Below are positions 9,527 through 16,876 of a stretch of DNA of 64,000 nt, piece after piece. The notes below the pieces were generated by a model, which worked only from the letters and a program-made list of their open reading frames with translations, made no database searches and was not told the origin of the DNA. A program made the position numbers and the translations under genes. The first letter of the stretch is position 1, and each line of letters begins with the position of its first letter. The stretch is from Acidovorax sp. SUPP3334 (GTDB taxonomy: Bacteria; Pseudomonadota; Gammaproteobacteria; Burkholderiales; Burkholderiaceae_C), in NCBI RefSeq assembly GCF_030159055.1, contig NZ_BQXQ01000017.1:1-64000 (forward strand). The letters run 5' to 3'.

Positions 9527-10777
9527 TCACGCTGCGGGCTGCTTCACGGCGGTGCGGGCCTGCTGGGCCCCGTCGCCGCCCAGTTCGGCCTTGGCGGTCA
9601 TGGGGACGTCTTGCGGGGCGACCTGGGCACCGGGGCGCACGCGCTGCAGGCCGTTCACCACGATGCGCTCGCCGGCCTTCAGGCCCGAGGTGACGACCCG
9701 CAGGCCGTTCACCGGCGCGCCGAGCTGCACTTCGCGGTATTCGGCCTTGTTGCCTTCGCCCACCACCATCACGTACTTCTTGTTCTGGTCGGTGCCCACG
9801 GCGCGCTCGTTGATGAGCACGGCCTGGGTGTTCTTCACCTGGCCCATGCGAATGCGCGCGAACTGGCCTGGAATGAGCACGCCGTCGGCGTTGTCGAACA
9901 CGGCGCGCACGCGCACGGTGCCGCTGCGGGTATCGACCTGGTTGTCGATCAGTTGCAGGTGCCCGGTGTGCGGCGTGCCGCCCGCCGTGCCCGTGCCCAT
10001 CTGCACCGGAATGCTCTCGATGAGCGTGCGTGCGCTCTTGCCCGAGCGCAGGCCTTCCAGCGCCTTGGCCACGATCTGCTCGTCGGCGTCGAAGCTCGCG
10101 TAGATAGGGCTGACCGACACCAGCGTGGTCAGAATCGGCGCACCCGCGCCAGCGGCCACCAGGTTGCCCACCGTCACTTCGATACGGCCCACGCGGCCGG
10201 ACACCGGGGCACGCACTTGCGTGTACCCCAGGTTCAGGCGCGCCGTCTGCAGTGCGGCTTGCGCGGCACGCAGGTTGGCATCGGCCTCTCGCTGGGCGTT
10301 CACGCGCTCGTCGTGCTCGCGCTGGGCGATGGCACGCTCTTCCCACAGGCGGGTGGCACGCTCCATCTCGCTGCGGGTGTAGGAAACGCGGGCCTGCGCG
10401 GCGACGACCTGCGCTTCGGTGCGGTCCACTTCGGCCGCATAGGGCGCGGGGTCCACGGTGACGAGCAGGTCGCCCTGCTTGACCAGCGAGCCTTCACGAA
10501 AGTGCACCGCCTGGACGGCGCCGCCCACGCGGGGGCGGATGTCCACGCGCTGCACGGCTTCCAGCCGGCCCGAGAATTCATCCCACAGGGCGATCTCCTG
10601 CTGCAGCACGGCTGCCACCGACACCGGCACGGCAGGCGGCGCGGCCTGGGGGTTGGGGGATTCGGCATGCGATGGTTGCAATCCGAAGACGGCACCGCCA
10701 GCGGCGGCGACGGCGGCTGCAGCGCCGGCGGCAGCCCACCAGCGGCGACGGGAAGGCATGGATTGTTGCGGGTTCAT
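9527..10777 (-). CDS. RND efflux periplasmic adaptor (AcrA/MexA type)
   Basis: A 416-residue membrane-fusion protein joining the RND permease to the outer-membrane channel. It shows an N-terminal hydrophobic segment (residues 11-31, WWAAAGAAAAVAAAGGAVF), the barrel-sandwich lipoyl halves (VQRVDIRPRVGG and YTQVRAPVSGRVG), an alpha-helical hairpin between them and a beta-barrel C-terminus with GLKAGERIVVNGLQRVRPG. There is no lipobox, so it is probably anchored by the uncleaved segment. The start MNPQQSMPS was chosen because the longer frame is unrelated sequence. It follows the hydrolase-like gene by 218 bases and precedes the permease by 25. Confidence 0.9.
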   Translation of the reverse strand: MNPQQSMPSRRRWWAAAGAAAAVAAAGGAVFGLQPSHAESPNPQAAPPAVPVSVAAVLQQEIALWDEFSGRLEAVQRVDIRPRVGGAVQAVHFREGSLVKQGDLLVTVDPAPYAAEVDRTEAQVVAAQARVSYTRSEMERATRLWEERAIAQREHDERVNAQREADANLRAAQAALQTARLNLGYTQVRAPVSGRVGRIEVTVGNLVAAGAGAPILTTLVSVSPIYASFDADEQIVAKALEGLRSGKSARTLIESIPVQMGTGTAGGTPHTGHLQLIDNQVDTRSGTVRVRAVFDNADGVLIPGQFARIRMGQVKNTQAVLINERAVGTDQNKKYVMVVGEGNKAEYREVQLGAPVNGLRVVTSGLKAGERIVVNGLQRVRPGAQVAPQDVPMTAKAELGGDGAQQARTAVKQPAA

Positions 10778-10995
10778 GGTGGAAGTCCTCCGGGTTTGTT
10801 CAAACGGCAAAAACGTGAAATCGATCGGGCAAAGCACGCCCCTTCCGGCACGCAATGGCCAGAAAAAGCAGGAAACAACGGGATGCCGCTGCAAACGGCG
10901 ATGCGCAGCATCGAACCTCAACCACCGTTGAGGTCAATGCGCGCCGCGGTCAGCCGTCAGCAGCGGTCAGTAGGCAATGGGCAATCAGCGGGTGT

Positions 10996-11838
10996 TCAGG
11001 ACGGTGCGGTCCATCGGGTGGCCTCGAAGAAAAGGCGGAACTGCGCCTGGACCTCTGGCGCACAGGGGCACTGGCCATTGCCGGACTGCAGCAGCGCGTC
11101 GGGCCATTGGTTTGCCTTGGTGAACACGTGCCGCGTGACCTCAAGCCCGGCGGCCTGCAACCGGGCGGCGTAGGCCAGCGCCTCGTCGCGCATGGGGTCG
11201 TCATCGCCCACCAGAACCAGGGTGTGCGGCAAACCTGCCAGGCGCTGGGCCATCGCGGGAACCGCATAGGGATGCTCGGCATCGCGGGTGCAGCGCAGGA
11301 ACTGCAGCCACCCGTCGGCCCACTTGCAGGCCGTGGACTCGCCCATCGCCGCGCGCACCGAAGGCGTGCCGCCGCAGGGATCGAGCATGGGAGAGAGAAG
11401 GATTTGCCCCGCCAGCGGAGGATGGGCCTGGTCGCGCGCCATCAACGCCACACCGGCGGCCAGATTGCCGCCCGCCTCTTCGCCGGCCACATACACGCTG
11501 GCGCCGGGACCGGCCAGGCGGGTGCGATGCTTGTGCACCCACTTGAGCACGGCGTACCCTGCATCCACCGGCTGGGGGAAAGGATGGTCGGGCGAGAGCG
11601 GGTACGCGACCGAAACCACGAGCGCGCCGGCACGCTCCAGCAGTTGGCCGACCGTGCAGCCGTTGTCCAGATCGCCCGCCACGAAGGCGCCGCCATGAAA
11701 ATGCACCACCAGCGGCAGTGTTTCTTTCGGCTTCTTGCGGCCATACATGCGCACGGTCACCTCCTGCCCCTTGGCCACCTCAATGGTGGTGTCGGTGCAG
11801 GAGGACGATGGGAGCGATGTAGGTTGGGTGCTGGACAT
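10996..11838 (-). CDS. alpha/beta-hydrolase-fold protein of the HSL family, catalytic residues replaced
   Basis: A 280-residue protein with the hormone-sensitive-lipase-type fold: oxyanion motif HGGAF (48-52), elbow GEEAGGNLA (119-127) and DDDPMRDE (212-219). In this family the elbow reads GDSAGG with Ser as nucleophile; here position 121 is Glu. The acid D214 is kept, but the region that should hold the catalytic His (usually in an HGF motif) reads TKANQWP, with no His. It should therefore lack ordinary esterase activity. It is the first gene of the operon ending in the RND pump genes and is divergent from the LysR gene, so a sensing, binding or chaperone role is possible. Start at MSSTQPTS gives family length. 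Confidence 0.8.
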   Translation of the reverse strand: MSSTQPTSLPSSSCTDTTIEVAKGQEVTVRMYGRKKPKETLPLVVHFHGGAFVAGDLDNGCTVGQLLERAGALVVSVAYPLSPDHPFPQPVDAGYAVLKWVHKHRTRLAGPGASVYVAGEEAGGNLAAGVALMARDQAHPPLAGQILLSPMLDPCGGTPSVRAAMGESTACKWADGWLQFLRCTRDAEHPYAVPAMAQRLAGLPHTLVLVGDDDPMRDEALAYAARLQAAGLEVTRHVFTKANQWPDALLQSGNGQCPCAPEVQAQFRLFFEATRWTAPS

Positions 11839-11923
11839 GGCGGTGACCGGACAAGACCGGGTGATGTGAAATGTAGCGACGCGACCGCCCACAATAAATC
11901 CGCCAAACGCCACAGCTCTGTTT

Positions 11924-11942
11924 CCGATTGCACAACAATCGG
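11924..11942. promoter_or_regulatory. palindromic LysR-type operator candidate
   Basis: A perfect inverted repeat CCGATTG-N5-CAATCGG whose core ATTG-N5-CAAT resembles LysR-family recognition sites. It is centred about 70 bases upstream of the LysR start and 95 upstream of the hydrolase/RND operon start, the usual place for a regulator that controls both its own gene and the divergent operon. Binding is inferred. Confidence 0.55.
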
Positions 11943-11967
11943 CGGCGTCGGCCCGTGTGAAAATTCC

Positions 11968-11987
11968 CTGGCCCCATTCGGGGCCAG
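11968..11987 (+). promoter_or_regulatory. hairpin in the LysR gene leader
   Basis: A perfect stem with 8-base arms (CTGGCCCC and GGGGCCAG, loop ATTC) that ends about seven bases before the AAGGAG ribosome site of the LysR gene at 12005. In the mRNA it could limit ribosome access or stabilise the 5' end. No T tract follows, so it is not an intrinsic terminator. Confidence 0.45.
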
Positions 11988-12004
11988 AGAGAGAAGGAGA
12001 ACCC

Positions 12005-12916
12005 ATGGACCAGATCCAGGCCATGCGGATATTCGCGAGGGTGGTGGAGGCCGGCACCTTCACGCGCGCTGCCGATTCATTGCAATTGCCCAAGGCCACC
12101 ATCACCAAGCACGTTCAGGCGCTGGAGGCGCGGCTGCGCGTGAAGCTGCTCAATCGCACCACGCGCCGCGTGACCGTGACCGCCGACGGCGCGGCCTACT
12201 ACGACCGCACCGTGCGCCTGCTGGCCGACTTCGACGACATCGAGGCCAGCATGACGCACGCGCGCGCCACGCCGAGCGGCCGTCTCAGGGTGGACGTGGG
12301 CTCGTCGGTGGCGCGGCTGCTCATCATTCCGCGGCTCGAAGAGTTCCAGGCGCGCTTTCCCGACATCCAGATCGACCTGGGCGTGAGCGACCGGCCGGTG
12401 GACCTGATCGGCGACAACGTCGATTGCGTGATCCGCGGTGGCGAGCTGACCGACCAGTCGCTGGTGGCGCGCCGCATCGGCAACCTGGACTTCGTGACCG
12501 TCGCTGCGCCGTCGTACCTGGAGCGCCACGGCACGCCCGGCCACCCGCTGGATCTGGAAACCGACCACAAGAGCGTGATCTATTTCTCGCCCCTGTCCAC
12601 GCGCCGCTACCCGCTGGAGTTCGTGCGCGACGGAAAGATGATCGAGATCACCGGCCCCTCGCAACTGGCGGTGAACGAATCCAACGCCTACTCGGCCGCG
12701 CTGGTCGCGGGGCGCGGCGTGGGCCAGATCACGCTGTTCCAGGCGGCCCGCCTGATGGAGCGCGGCAGCCTGGTGCGGATACTGCCCGACTGGCACATTC
12801 CGCCCATTCCGGTCTATGTGGTGTACCCGCCCAACCGGCACCTGAGCGCCAAGGTGCGGGCCTTCGTGGACTGGGCAGCGGAACTGTTCGCGAACGAAAA
12901 GCACATGCAGCGGTGA
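12005..12916 (+). CDS. LysR-family transcriptional regulator, probable regulator of the RND operon
   Basis: A 303-residue regulator. Residues 1-60 form the winged helix-turn-helix (MRIFARVVEAGTFTRAADSL, then PKATITKHVQALEARLRVKL and LNRTTRRV), followed by a LysR substrate-binding domain with RLRVDVGSSVARLLIIPRL and the two-lobe pattern ending in KVRAFVDWAAELF. AAGGAG precedes the ATG at a normal distance. It is transcribed away from the hydrolase/RND operon with 166 bases between the starts, and a palindrome lies there. Regulation of that operon is the simplest reading of the layout; the inducer is unknown. Confidence 0.9.
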   Translation: MDQIQAMRIFARVVEAGTFTRAADSLQLPKATITKHVQALEARLRVKLLNRTTRRVTVTADGAAYYDRTVRLLADFDDIEASMTHARATPSGRLRVDVGSSVARLLIIPRLEEFQARFPDIQIDLGVSDRPVDLIGDNVDCVIRGGELTDQSLVARRIGNLDFVTVAAPSYLERHGTPGHPLDLETDHKSVIYFSPLSTRRYPLEFVRDGKMIEITGPSQLAVNESNAYSAALVAGRGVGQITLFQAARLMERGSLVRILPDWHIPPIPVYVVYPPNRHLSAKVRAFVDWAAELFANEKHMQR

Positions 12917-12949
12917 GGGCGGCCCGCCGCCCTCATGGAACCCTTTTTT
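12915..12949 (+). terminator. intrinsic terminator of the LysR gene
   Basis: A perfect 9-base-arm inverted repeat (GAGGGCGGC, loop CC, GCCGCCCTC) overlaps the LysR stop codon and is followed nine bases later by TTTTTT. The stem-to-T distance is a little long, so termination strength is uncertain. Confidence 0.6.
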
Positions 12950-12963
12950 CCGCCCCGAATCAA

Positions 12964-13020
12964 TTGCTACATTATTGATAGCACAATCCCCTAGTGGAAT
13001 ATGCGCTGGAGCCTTTTTTC
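12964..13020 (+). repeat. Comamonadaceae-type palindromic repeat, copy A
   Basis: Three parts in order: an inverted repeat TTGCTAC-N6-GATAGC, about 28 bases ending in ATGCGCTGGA, and GCC followed by six T. It matches copies at 30831-30888, 60933-60990 and, with a rearranged core, 45975-46032. This copy lies between the LysR terminator and the VF530 gene and provides a GGAG that could serve as ribosome site for an ATG at 13021. Confidence 0.75.
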
Positions 13021-13077
13021 ATGCAGACCCCTGCCGTGCCGCACCAGGCCGGCCACGCGGGCCGTATGCTTGCCGCC

Positions 13078-13434
13078 ATGACTGAATCCGAAGTCCCTGA
13101 AGCCAGCGAACCCCGCGAGCCCGCCAACCCCATTGCGTCCAGTGCGTCCGGCGAAGCACCCTCCAGCTCTCCCGCACCGGGCACGCAGCCGGCCCGGCAA
13201 CCGCGCAACCCGCTGCACGGCCTCACCCTCGAAGCCATCGTGGTCGCGCTGCACGACCACTACGGCTGGGAGGGACTGGCCGACCGCGTGGCGCTGCGCT
13301 GCTTTCAAAGCGACCCCAGCGTGGCGTCGAGCCTGAAGTTCCTGCGCAAGACGCCCTGGGCGCGCGAGAAGGTAGAGAGCCTGTACCTCTTCATGCTGCG
13401 CGAGCAAAAGCGCCAGCGCGGCGGCCAAAGCTGA
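13078..13434 (+). CDS. VF530-domain protein (DUF2132 family)
   Basis: A protein of 118 residues from this start. The C-terminal 70 residues are a clear VF530 domain ([52 protein letters not shown]), a small helical fold of proposed DNA-binding character with no defined physiological role. The first 45 residues are Pro/Ser/Ala-rich and probably disordered. The start is uncertain: an ATG at 13021 has a GGAG nine bases upstream, supplied by the neighbouring repeat element, and would add 19 residues; the ATG at 13078 gives a length nearer the family norm but has no visible ribosome site. Confidence 0.82.
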   Translation: MTESEVPEASEPREPANPIASSASGEAPSSSPAPGTQPARQPRNPLHGLTLEAIVVALHDHYGWEGLADRVALRCFQSDPSVASSLKFLRKTPWAREKVESLYLFMLREQKRQRGGQS

Positions 13435-13500
13435 TCGCGGCCGGCACGGCGATGCAGCGCAGGCCCGTTGCCTGACAGGCGCGGCGCCCCGCCCCGATTC

Positions 13501-13524
13501 GTTCACGTTCACGTTCACGTTCAC
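13501..13524 (+). repeat. GTTCAC hexamer microsatellite, four units
   Basis: Four exact tandem copies of GTTCAC in the intergenic space between the VF530 gene and the small exported protein. It codes for nothing that I can support; copy number could vary by slippage. Confidence 0.8.
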
Positions 13525-13663
13525 GCCGCACGGCAGCAGTTCACGCGCCTCGGCGGCGCATTCGTCGCAATCGGCTCGCAGCGAAAAGCCCGGGTGGGCA
13601 CATTGGAGGCACGGAAGGCAGCACGCCGTTCCGCCCCTTCAAACCGCCCCTGAGGAGCCTTTC

Positions 13664-14026
13664 ATGCCGACCCTTTTGAACCGTTCAGGCCAGACGCCTT
13701 TTCGCACCGCCTTCGCCCTCTATGCCCTGTGTGCCGTTGCAGCCGCTTCGGCGGCAGTGGCGCAGGTGCCACCCTTGCCCCCAGCGCATGTGGCCACCGG
13801 CACCGCCGCGGTGGCATCGGTGCCGATGAAGGATGCGGCCAACGCCAACGCAGGCCGCACGCGCGACGAGGTGGTGGCGGAGCTGCTCTGCGCCTGCGCC
13901 TCGGGGGAGCTGGATTTCATGGCCATGCAGTCCCACGGCCTGCCGAGCCCGCCCGTGAACCGCGCCGTGCCCGAATGCGATGCACTGGCGCAAACGGCCG
14001 TGGCCGGCGGCGCCGCGGCACCTTGA
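13664..14026 (+). CDS. small exported protein with DUF4148-like segment
   Basis: A 120-residue protein with a cleavable-looking signal peptide (hydrophobic residues 15-33, likely cleavage after AAVAQ near 34). After a low-complexity Ala/Val stretch, residues 63-82 (GRTRDEVVAELLCACASGEL) resemble the TRAEVxAELxxAxASGEL pattern of DUF4148 periplasmic proteins common in Burkholderiales; the two cysteines there are unusual. GAGGAG stands seven bases before the ATG. The gene faces the alpha-E gene tail to tail. Function unknown. Confidence 0.72.
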   Translation: MPTLLNRSGQTPFRTAFALYALCAVAAASAAVAQVPPLPPAHVATGTAAVASVPMKDAANANAGRTRDEVVAELLCACASGELDFMAMQSHGLPSPPVNRAVPECDALAQTAVAGGAAAP

Positions 14027-14074
14027 CCCGGCGCGGCGGTTGGAAGACGCCCAGGCGCTGCGGCGCAGCAGGCT

Positions 14075-15049
14075 TCAGCCCGGCACCGGCAGGAGGAAAT
14101 CGCGGCTGATGCCCGCGCCCAGTTCGTTCACGCGGTCCAGGAACTGCGTGAGGTAGGCATGCAAGCCCGTGGACAGAATCTCGTCGATGCGGCCATAGCG
14201 CAGGTCGGCCAGCAGCCGGCCCGCCTTGCGCTGGGTTTCGGACGACTGGTCGTTGGCGACGACCGCCAGGTTCTCGCCCACCTCGTGCAGGCTGGCATGC
14301 AGCGAGCGCGGCATGTCACGGCGCAGGATGAGCAGGTCGGCCACGCGCTCGGGCGTGATGACGTCGCGGTACACGCGGCGGTACACCTCGAAGGCCGACA
14401 CGCTGCGCAGGATCGCGCTCCAGTGGTAGAAGTCGAACTCCTGCGGCGCGGCGCGGCTGCGGTCGCGCGTCACCGAGCCGTGAAAGTCGCTCTGCACCGC
14501 GTGGAACTTCACGTCCAGCAGCCGGGCGGTGTTGTCCGAGCGCTCCAGGAACGTGCCCAGCCGCAGGAAGTGGAACGCTTCGTCCTGCAGCATGGTGCCC
14601 AGCGTCACGCCGCGCGACAGGTGCGAGCGGTATTTGACCCACTCGAAGAACTGGCCCGGATCGCGCTCGAACAAGTTGCCTTCCAACTGGCGGTGCAGTT
14701 CCAGCCAGGTCTGGTTCTGGGTTTCCCACACCTCGGTGGTGAGCGAGCCGCGCACGGCGCGCGCATTCTCGCGCGCGGCACGCAGGCACGAGAGGATGGA
14801 GGACGGGTTGTCGCCATCGCGCACCATGAACTCCAGCACCCCTTCGCGCGTGACCTCACCGTGCCGCGCGGTATAGGCCGGAATCAATTCGCTGATCGAC
14901 AGCAGGCCCAGCCAGCTTTCCTGCGCCACGGCGGCGGACTGCGGCAACAGCGACGTTTCGTAGCTCACGTTGAGCATGCGGGCGGTGTTTTCTGCCCGCT
15001 CGGTGTAGCGGGACATCCAGAACAAATGATCGGCGGTGCGGCTCAGCAT
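14075..15049 (-). CDS. alpha-E domain protein
   Basis: A 324-residue alpha-helical protein of the alpha-E family (MLSRTADHLFWMSRYTERAE at the start, FLERSDNTARLLDVKFH near residue 165). The family occurs with circularly permuted ATP-grasp proteins and, in many genomes, transglutaminase-like proteins and the Anbu proteasome-related particle, and is thought to take part in making or attaching a peptide; no biochemistry is certain. Here the ATP-grasp gene lies directly upstream. GAGGAG precedes the ATG. The first 78 bases are duplicated 140 bases upstream, creating a short coupled ORF whose stop overlaps this start. Confidence 0.88.
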   Translation of the reverse strand: MLSRTADHLFWMSRYTERAENTARMLNVSYETSLLPQSAAVAQESWLGLLSISELIPAYTARHGEVTREGVLEFMVRDGDNPSSILSCLRAARENARAVRGSLTTEVWETQNQTWLELHRQLEGNLFERDPGQFFEWVKYRSHLSRGVTLGTMLQDEAFHFLRLGTFLERSDNTARLLDVKFHAVQSDFHGSVTRDRSRAAPQEFDFYHWSAILRSVSAFEVYRRVYRDVITPERVADLLILRRDMPRSLHASLHEVGENLAVVANDQSSETQRKAGRLLADLRYGRIDEILSTGLHAYLTQFLDRVNELGAGISRDFLLPVPG

Positions 15050-15058
15050 GCGCTCTCC
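14981..15058. repeat. direct repeat, downstream copy (native 5' end of the alpha-E gene)
   Basis: This 78-base segment covers the ribosome site and first 23 codons of the alpha-E gene. It recurs at 15121-15198 with two mismatches in 78 (14987/15127 and 15035/15175), an offset of exactly 140 bases. The near identity indicates a fairly recent tandem partial duplication. Confidence 0.9.
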
Positions 15059-15189
15059 TCGGGCAGAAAACCCCGCACGCGCTGCGCGCACTCGCGGTGT
15101 GTTGATGAAAGCCCGCCTGCGGCGGTCTTTTCTGCCCGCTCGGTGTAGCGGGACATCCAGAACAAATGATCGGCAGTGCGGCTCAGCAT
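15043..15189 (-). CDS. duplicated leader ORF, 48 residues, overlapping the alpha-E start
   Basis: The upstream repeat copy keeps its own GAGAG-type ribosome site and ATG, and reads MLSRTADHLFWMSRYTERAE as in the alpha-E protein. Because the offset of 140 bases is not a multiple of three, it then leaves that frame and continues for 28 unrelated residues, stopping with TGA inside ATGCTGA, where ATG is the alpha-E start. The arrangement is that of translational coupling. Whether the peptide is made or useful is unknown; it may simply be debris of the duplication that happens to feed ribosomes to the real gene. Confidence 0.5.
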   Translation of the reverse strand: MLSRTADHLFWMSRYTERAEKTAAGGLSSTHRECAQRVRGFLPEESAC

Positions 15190-15198
15190 GCGCTCTCC
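15121..15198. repeat. direct repeat, upstream copy
   Basis: Second copy of the 78-base segment at 14981-15058. It lies in the space between the ATP-grasp stop (15275) and the true alpha-E start (15049), separated from the other copy by 62 bases of unrelated sequence. Confidence 0.9.
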
Positions 15199-15274
15199 CC
15201 AACAGAAACTTCACGAACCACCTGCAAATGCGTGCAATGGCGCAATGCACGGAAATATCGAAGGGCCTGCGTCT

Positions 15275-16735
15275 TCATGCAACGCTCCCTTCTTCCCCGA
15301 GCACCCAGGTGTCCTTGGTGCCCCCCCCTTGCGATGAATTCACGACGAGCGATCCTTCCTTGAGGGCCACGCGGGTCAGGCCGCCGGCCGCCATCTGCAC
15401 CTTCTGCCCGCTCAGAACGAAGGGGCGCAGATCGATATGGCGCGGTGCGATGCCCGACTCCACGTAGGTCGGGCAGCTGGACAGCGACAGCGTGGGCTGG
15501 GCGATGTAGCCGGACGGGTTGGCCAGCACGGCCGCGCGGAAGTCTTCGATCTCGGCCTTGGTGGCGGCCGGTCCGATGAGCATGCCGTAGCCGCCGGCGC
15601 CGTGTACTTCCTTCACGACGAGTTCGTGCAGGTGGTCGAGCACGTAAGCCAGATCGTCGGGCTTGCGGCAAACCCAGGTGGGCACGTTGGCGAGAATGGG
15701 CTCTTCGCCCAGGTAGAAGCGGATCATGTCGGGAACGTAGGGGTACACCGACTTGTCGTCGGCGATCCCCGTGCCCACGGCATTGCAGATCGTGACGTTG
15801 CCCGCGCGGTAGGCGTTCATGAGGCCCGCGCAGCCCAACGTGGAGGTGGAGCGGAACACCTTGGGGTCGAGAAAATCGTCGTCCACGCGGCGGTAGATCA
15901 CGTCCACGCGCTGCAGGCCGCGCGTGGTGCGCATGTAGACGAAGTCGTCCTTGACCACCAGGTCCTGCCCTTCGACCAGTTCGACGCCCATCTGCTGGGC
16001 GAGGAAGGCATGCTCGAAGTAGGCGCTGTTGTACATGCCGGGCGTGAGCACCACCACCGTCGGCTGCGCCGTGGCGGCCGGGGCGCTGGCGCGAAGGGTG
16101 TCCAGCAGCAGATCGGGATAGTGGGCCACGGGCGCCACGCGGTGCGTGCGGAACAGCTCGGGAAACAGCCGCATCATCATCTTGCGGTTTTCCAGCATGT
16201 ACGACACGCCCGAAGGCACGCGCAGGTTGTCTTCGAGCACGTAGTAGATGCCGTTGCCGCTGGCGTCCGGGGCGCGGACGATGTCGATGCCCGCGATGTG
16301 CGCGTACAGGTCGCGCGGCACATCGACGCCGGCCATCTCGGGCCGGTACTGGGCGTTTTTCAGGATCAGGTCGGAGGGGACGATGCCCGCGTGCAGGATG
16401 TCCTGGCCGTGGTACACGTCGTGGATGAAACGGTTCAGCGCCGTCACGCGCTGCACCAGCCCCTGCTGCATGCGCGCCCACTCGTGCGCGGGAATGATGC
16501 GGGGGATGAGGTCGAAGGGAATGAGCCGCTCGGTGCCCGCGCCATCCTCGTCCTTGGCGCCGTACACCGCGAAGGTGATGCCCACGCGGCGGAAAATCAT
16601 TTCGGCTTCGGCGCGGCGCGCCTGCATCGCATCGGCCGGCTGGGCCGACAGCCACTGGCCGTAGCGCTTGTAGTGGGGGCGCACGTCGCTGCCGTCGAAC
16701 GGCAGCATCGTGTACATCTCATCGAACTTCTGCAT
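15275..16735 (-). CDS. circularly permuted type 2 ATP-grasp protein
   Basis: A 486-residue protein of the CP-ATP-grasp group (older DUF404/DUF407). Recognisable blocks are MQKFDEMYTMLPFDGSDVRP at the start, RVTALNRFIHDVYHGQDIL near 115, NGIYYVLEDNLRVPSGVSYM near 180, VDVIYRRVDDDFLDP near 290, and a C-terminal VKEVHGAGGYGMLIGP lysine/glycine-rich nucleotide-binding region near 390. ATP-grasp enzymes join a carboxylate to an amine or thiol through an acyl phosphate; the substrates here are not known. It precedes the alpha-E gene on the same strand and both are probably one transcript. Start MQKFDEMYT is the family start. Confidence 0.9.
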   Translation of the reverse strand: MQKFDEMYTMLPFDGSDVRPHYKRYGQWLSAQPADAMQARRAEAEMIFRRVGITFAVYGAKDEDGAGTERLIPFDLIPRIIPAHEWARMQQGLVQRVTALNRFIHDVYHGQDILHAGIVPSDLILKNAQYRPEMAGVDVPRDLYAHIAGIDIVRAPDASGNGIYYVLEDNLRVPSGVSYMLENRKMMMRLFPELFRTHRVAPVAHYPDLLLDTLRASAPAATAQPTVVVLTPGMYNSAYFEHAFLAQQMGVELVEGQDLVVKDDFVYMRTTRGLQRVDVIYRRVDDDFLDPKVFRSTSTLGCAGLMNAYRAGNVTICNAVGTGIADDKSVYPYVPDMIRFYLGEEPILANVPTWVCRKPDDLAYVLDHLHELVVKEVHGAGGYGMLIGPAATKAEIEDFRAAVLANPSGYIAQPTLSLSSCPTYVESGIAPRHIDLRPFVLSGQKVQMAAGGLTRVALKEGSLVVNSSQGGGTKDTWVLGEEGSVA

Positions 16736-16876
16736 AACTGGTGCCTCCTGCAACCAGCATAGCAAGTTGTGCGCCGGATTCAGCCGACTTTCGCGACTCA
16801 TCCATGCATTGCGCGAGACGGCCCATGAAACCGCATCGAACGGCGGCACGCGGTTCGCCGCCCGTCCGCCCCGCCA

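Noticed and set aside
10855..12978. Open frame of 707 codons on the plus strand opposite the hydrolase gene
   Set aside because: It lies antisense to a well-supported gene and through the LysR gene out of frame; GC-rich DNA gives long open shadows.
15043..15250. alpha-E protein starting further upstream (391 residues)
   Set aside because: The extension is in a frame created by the duplication and is not alpha-E-like; the ATG at 15049 has a good ribosome site.
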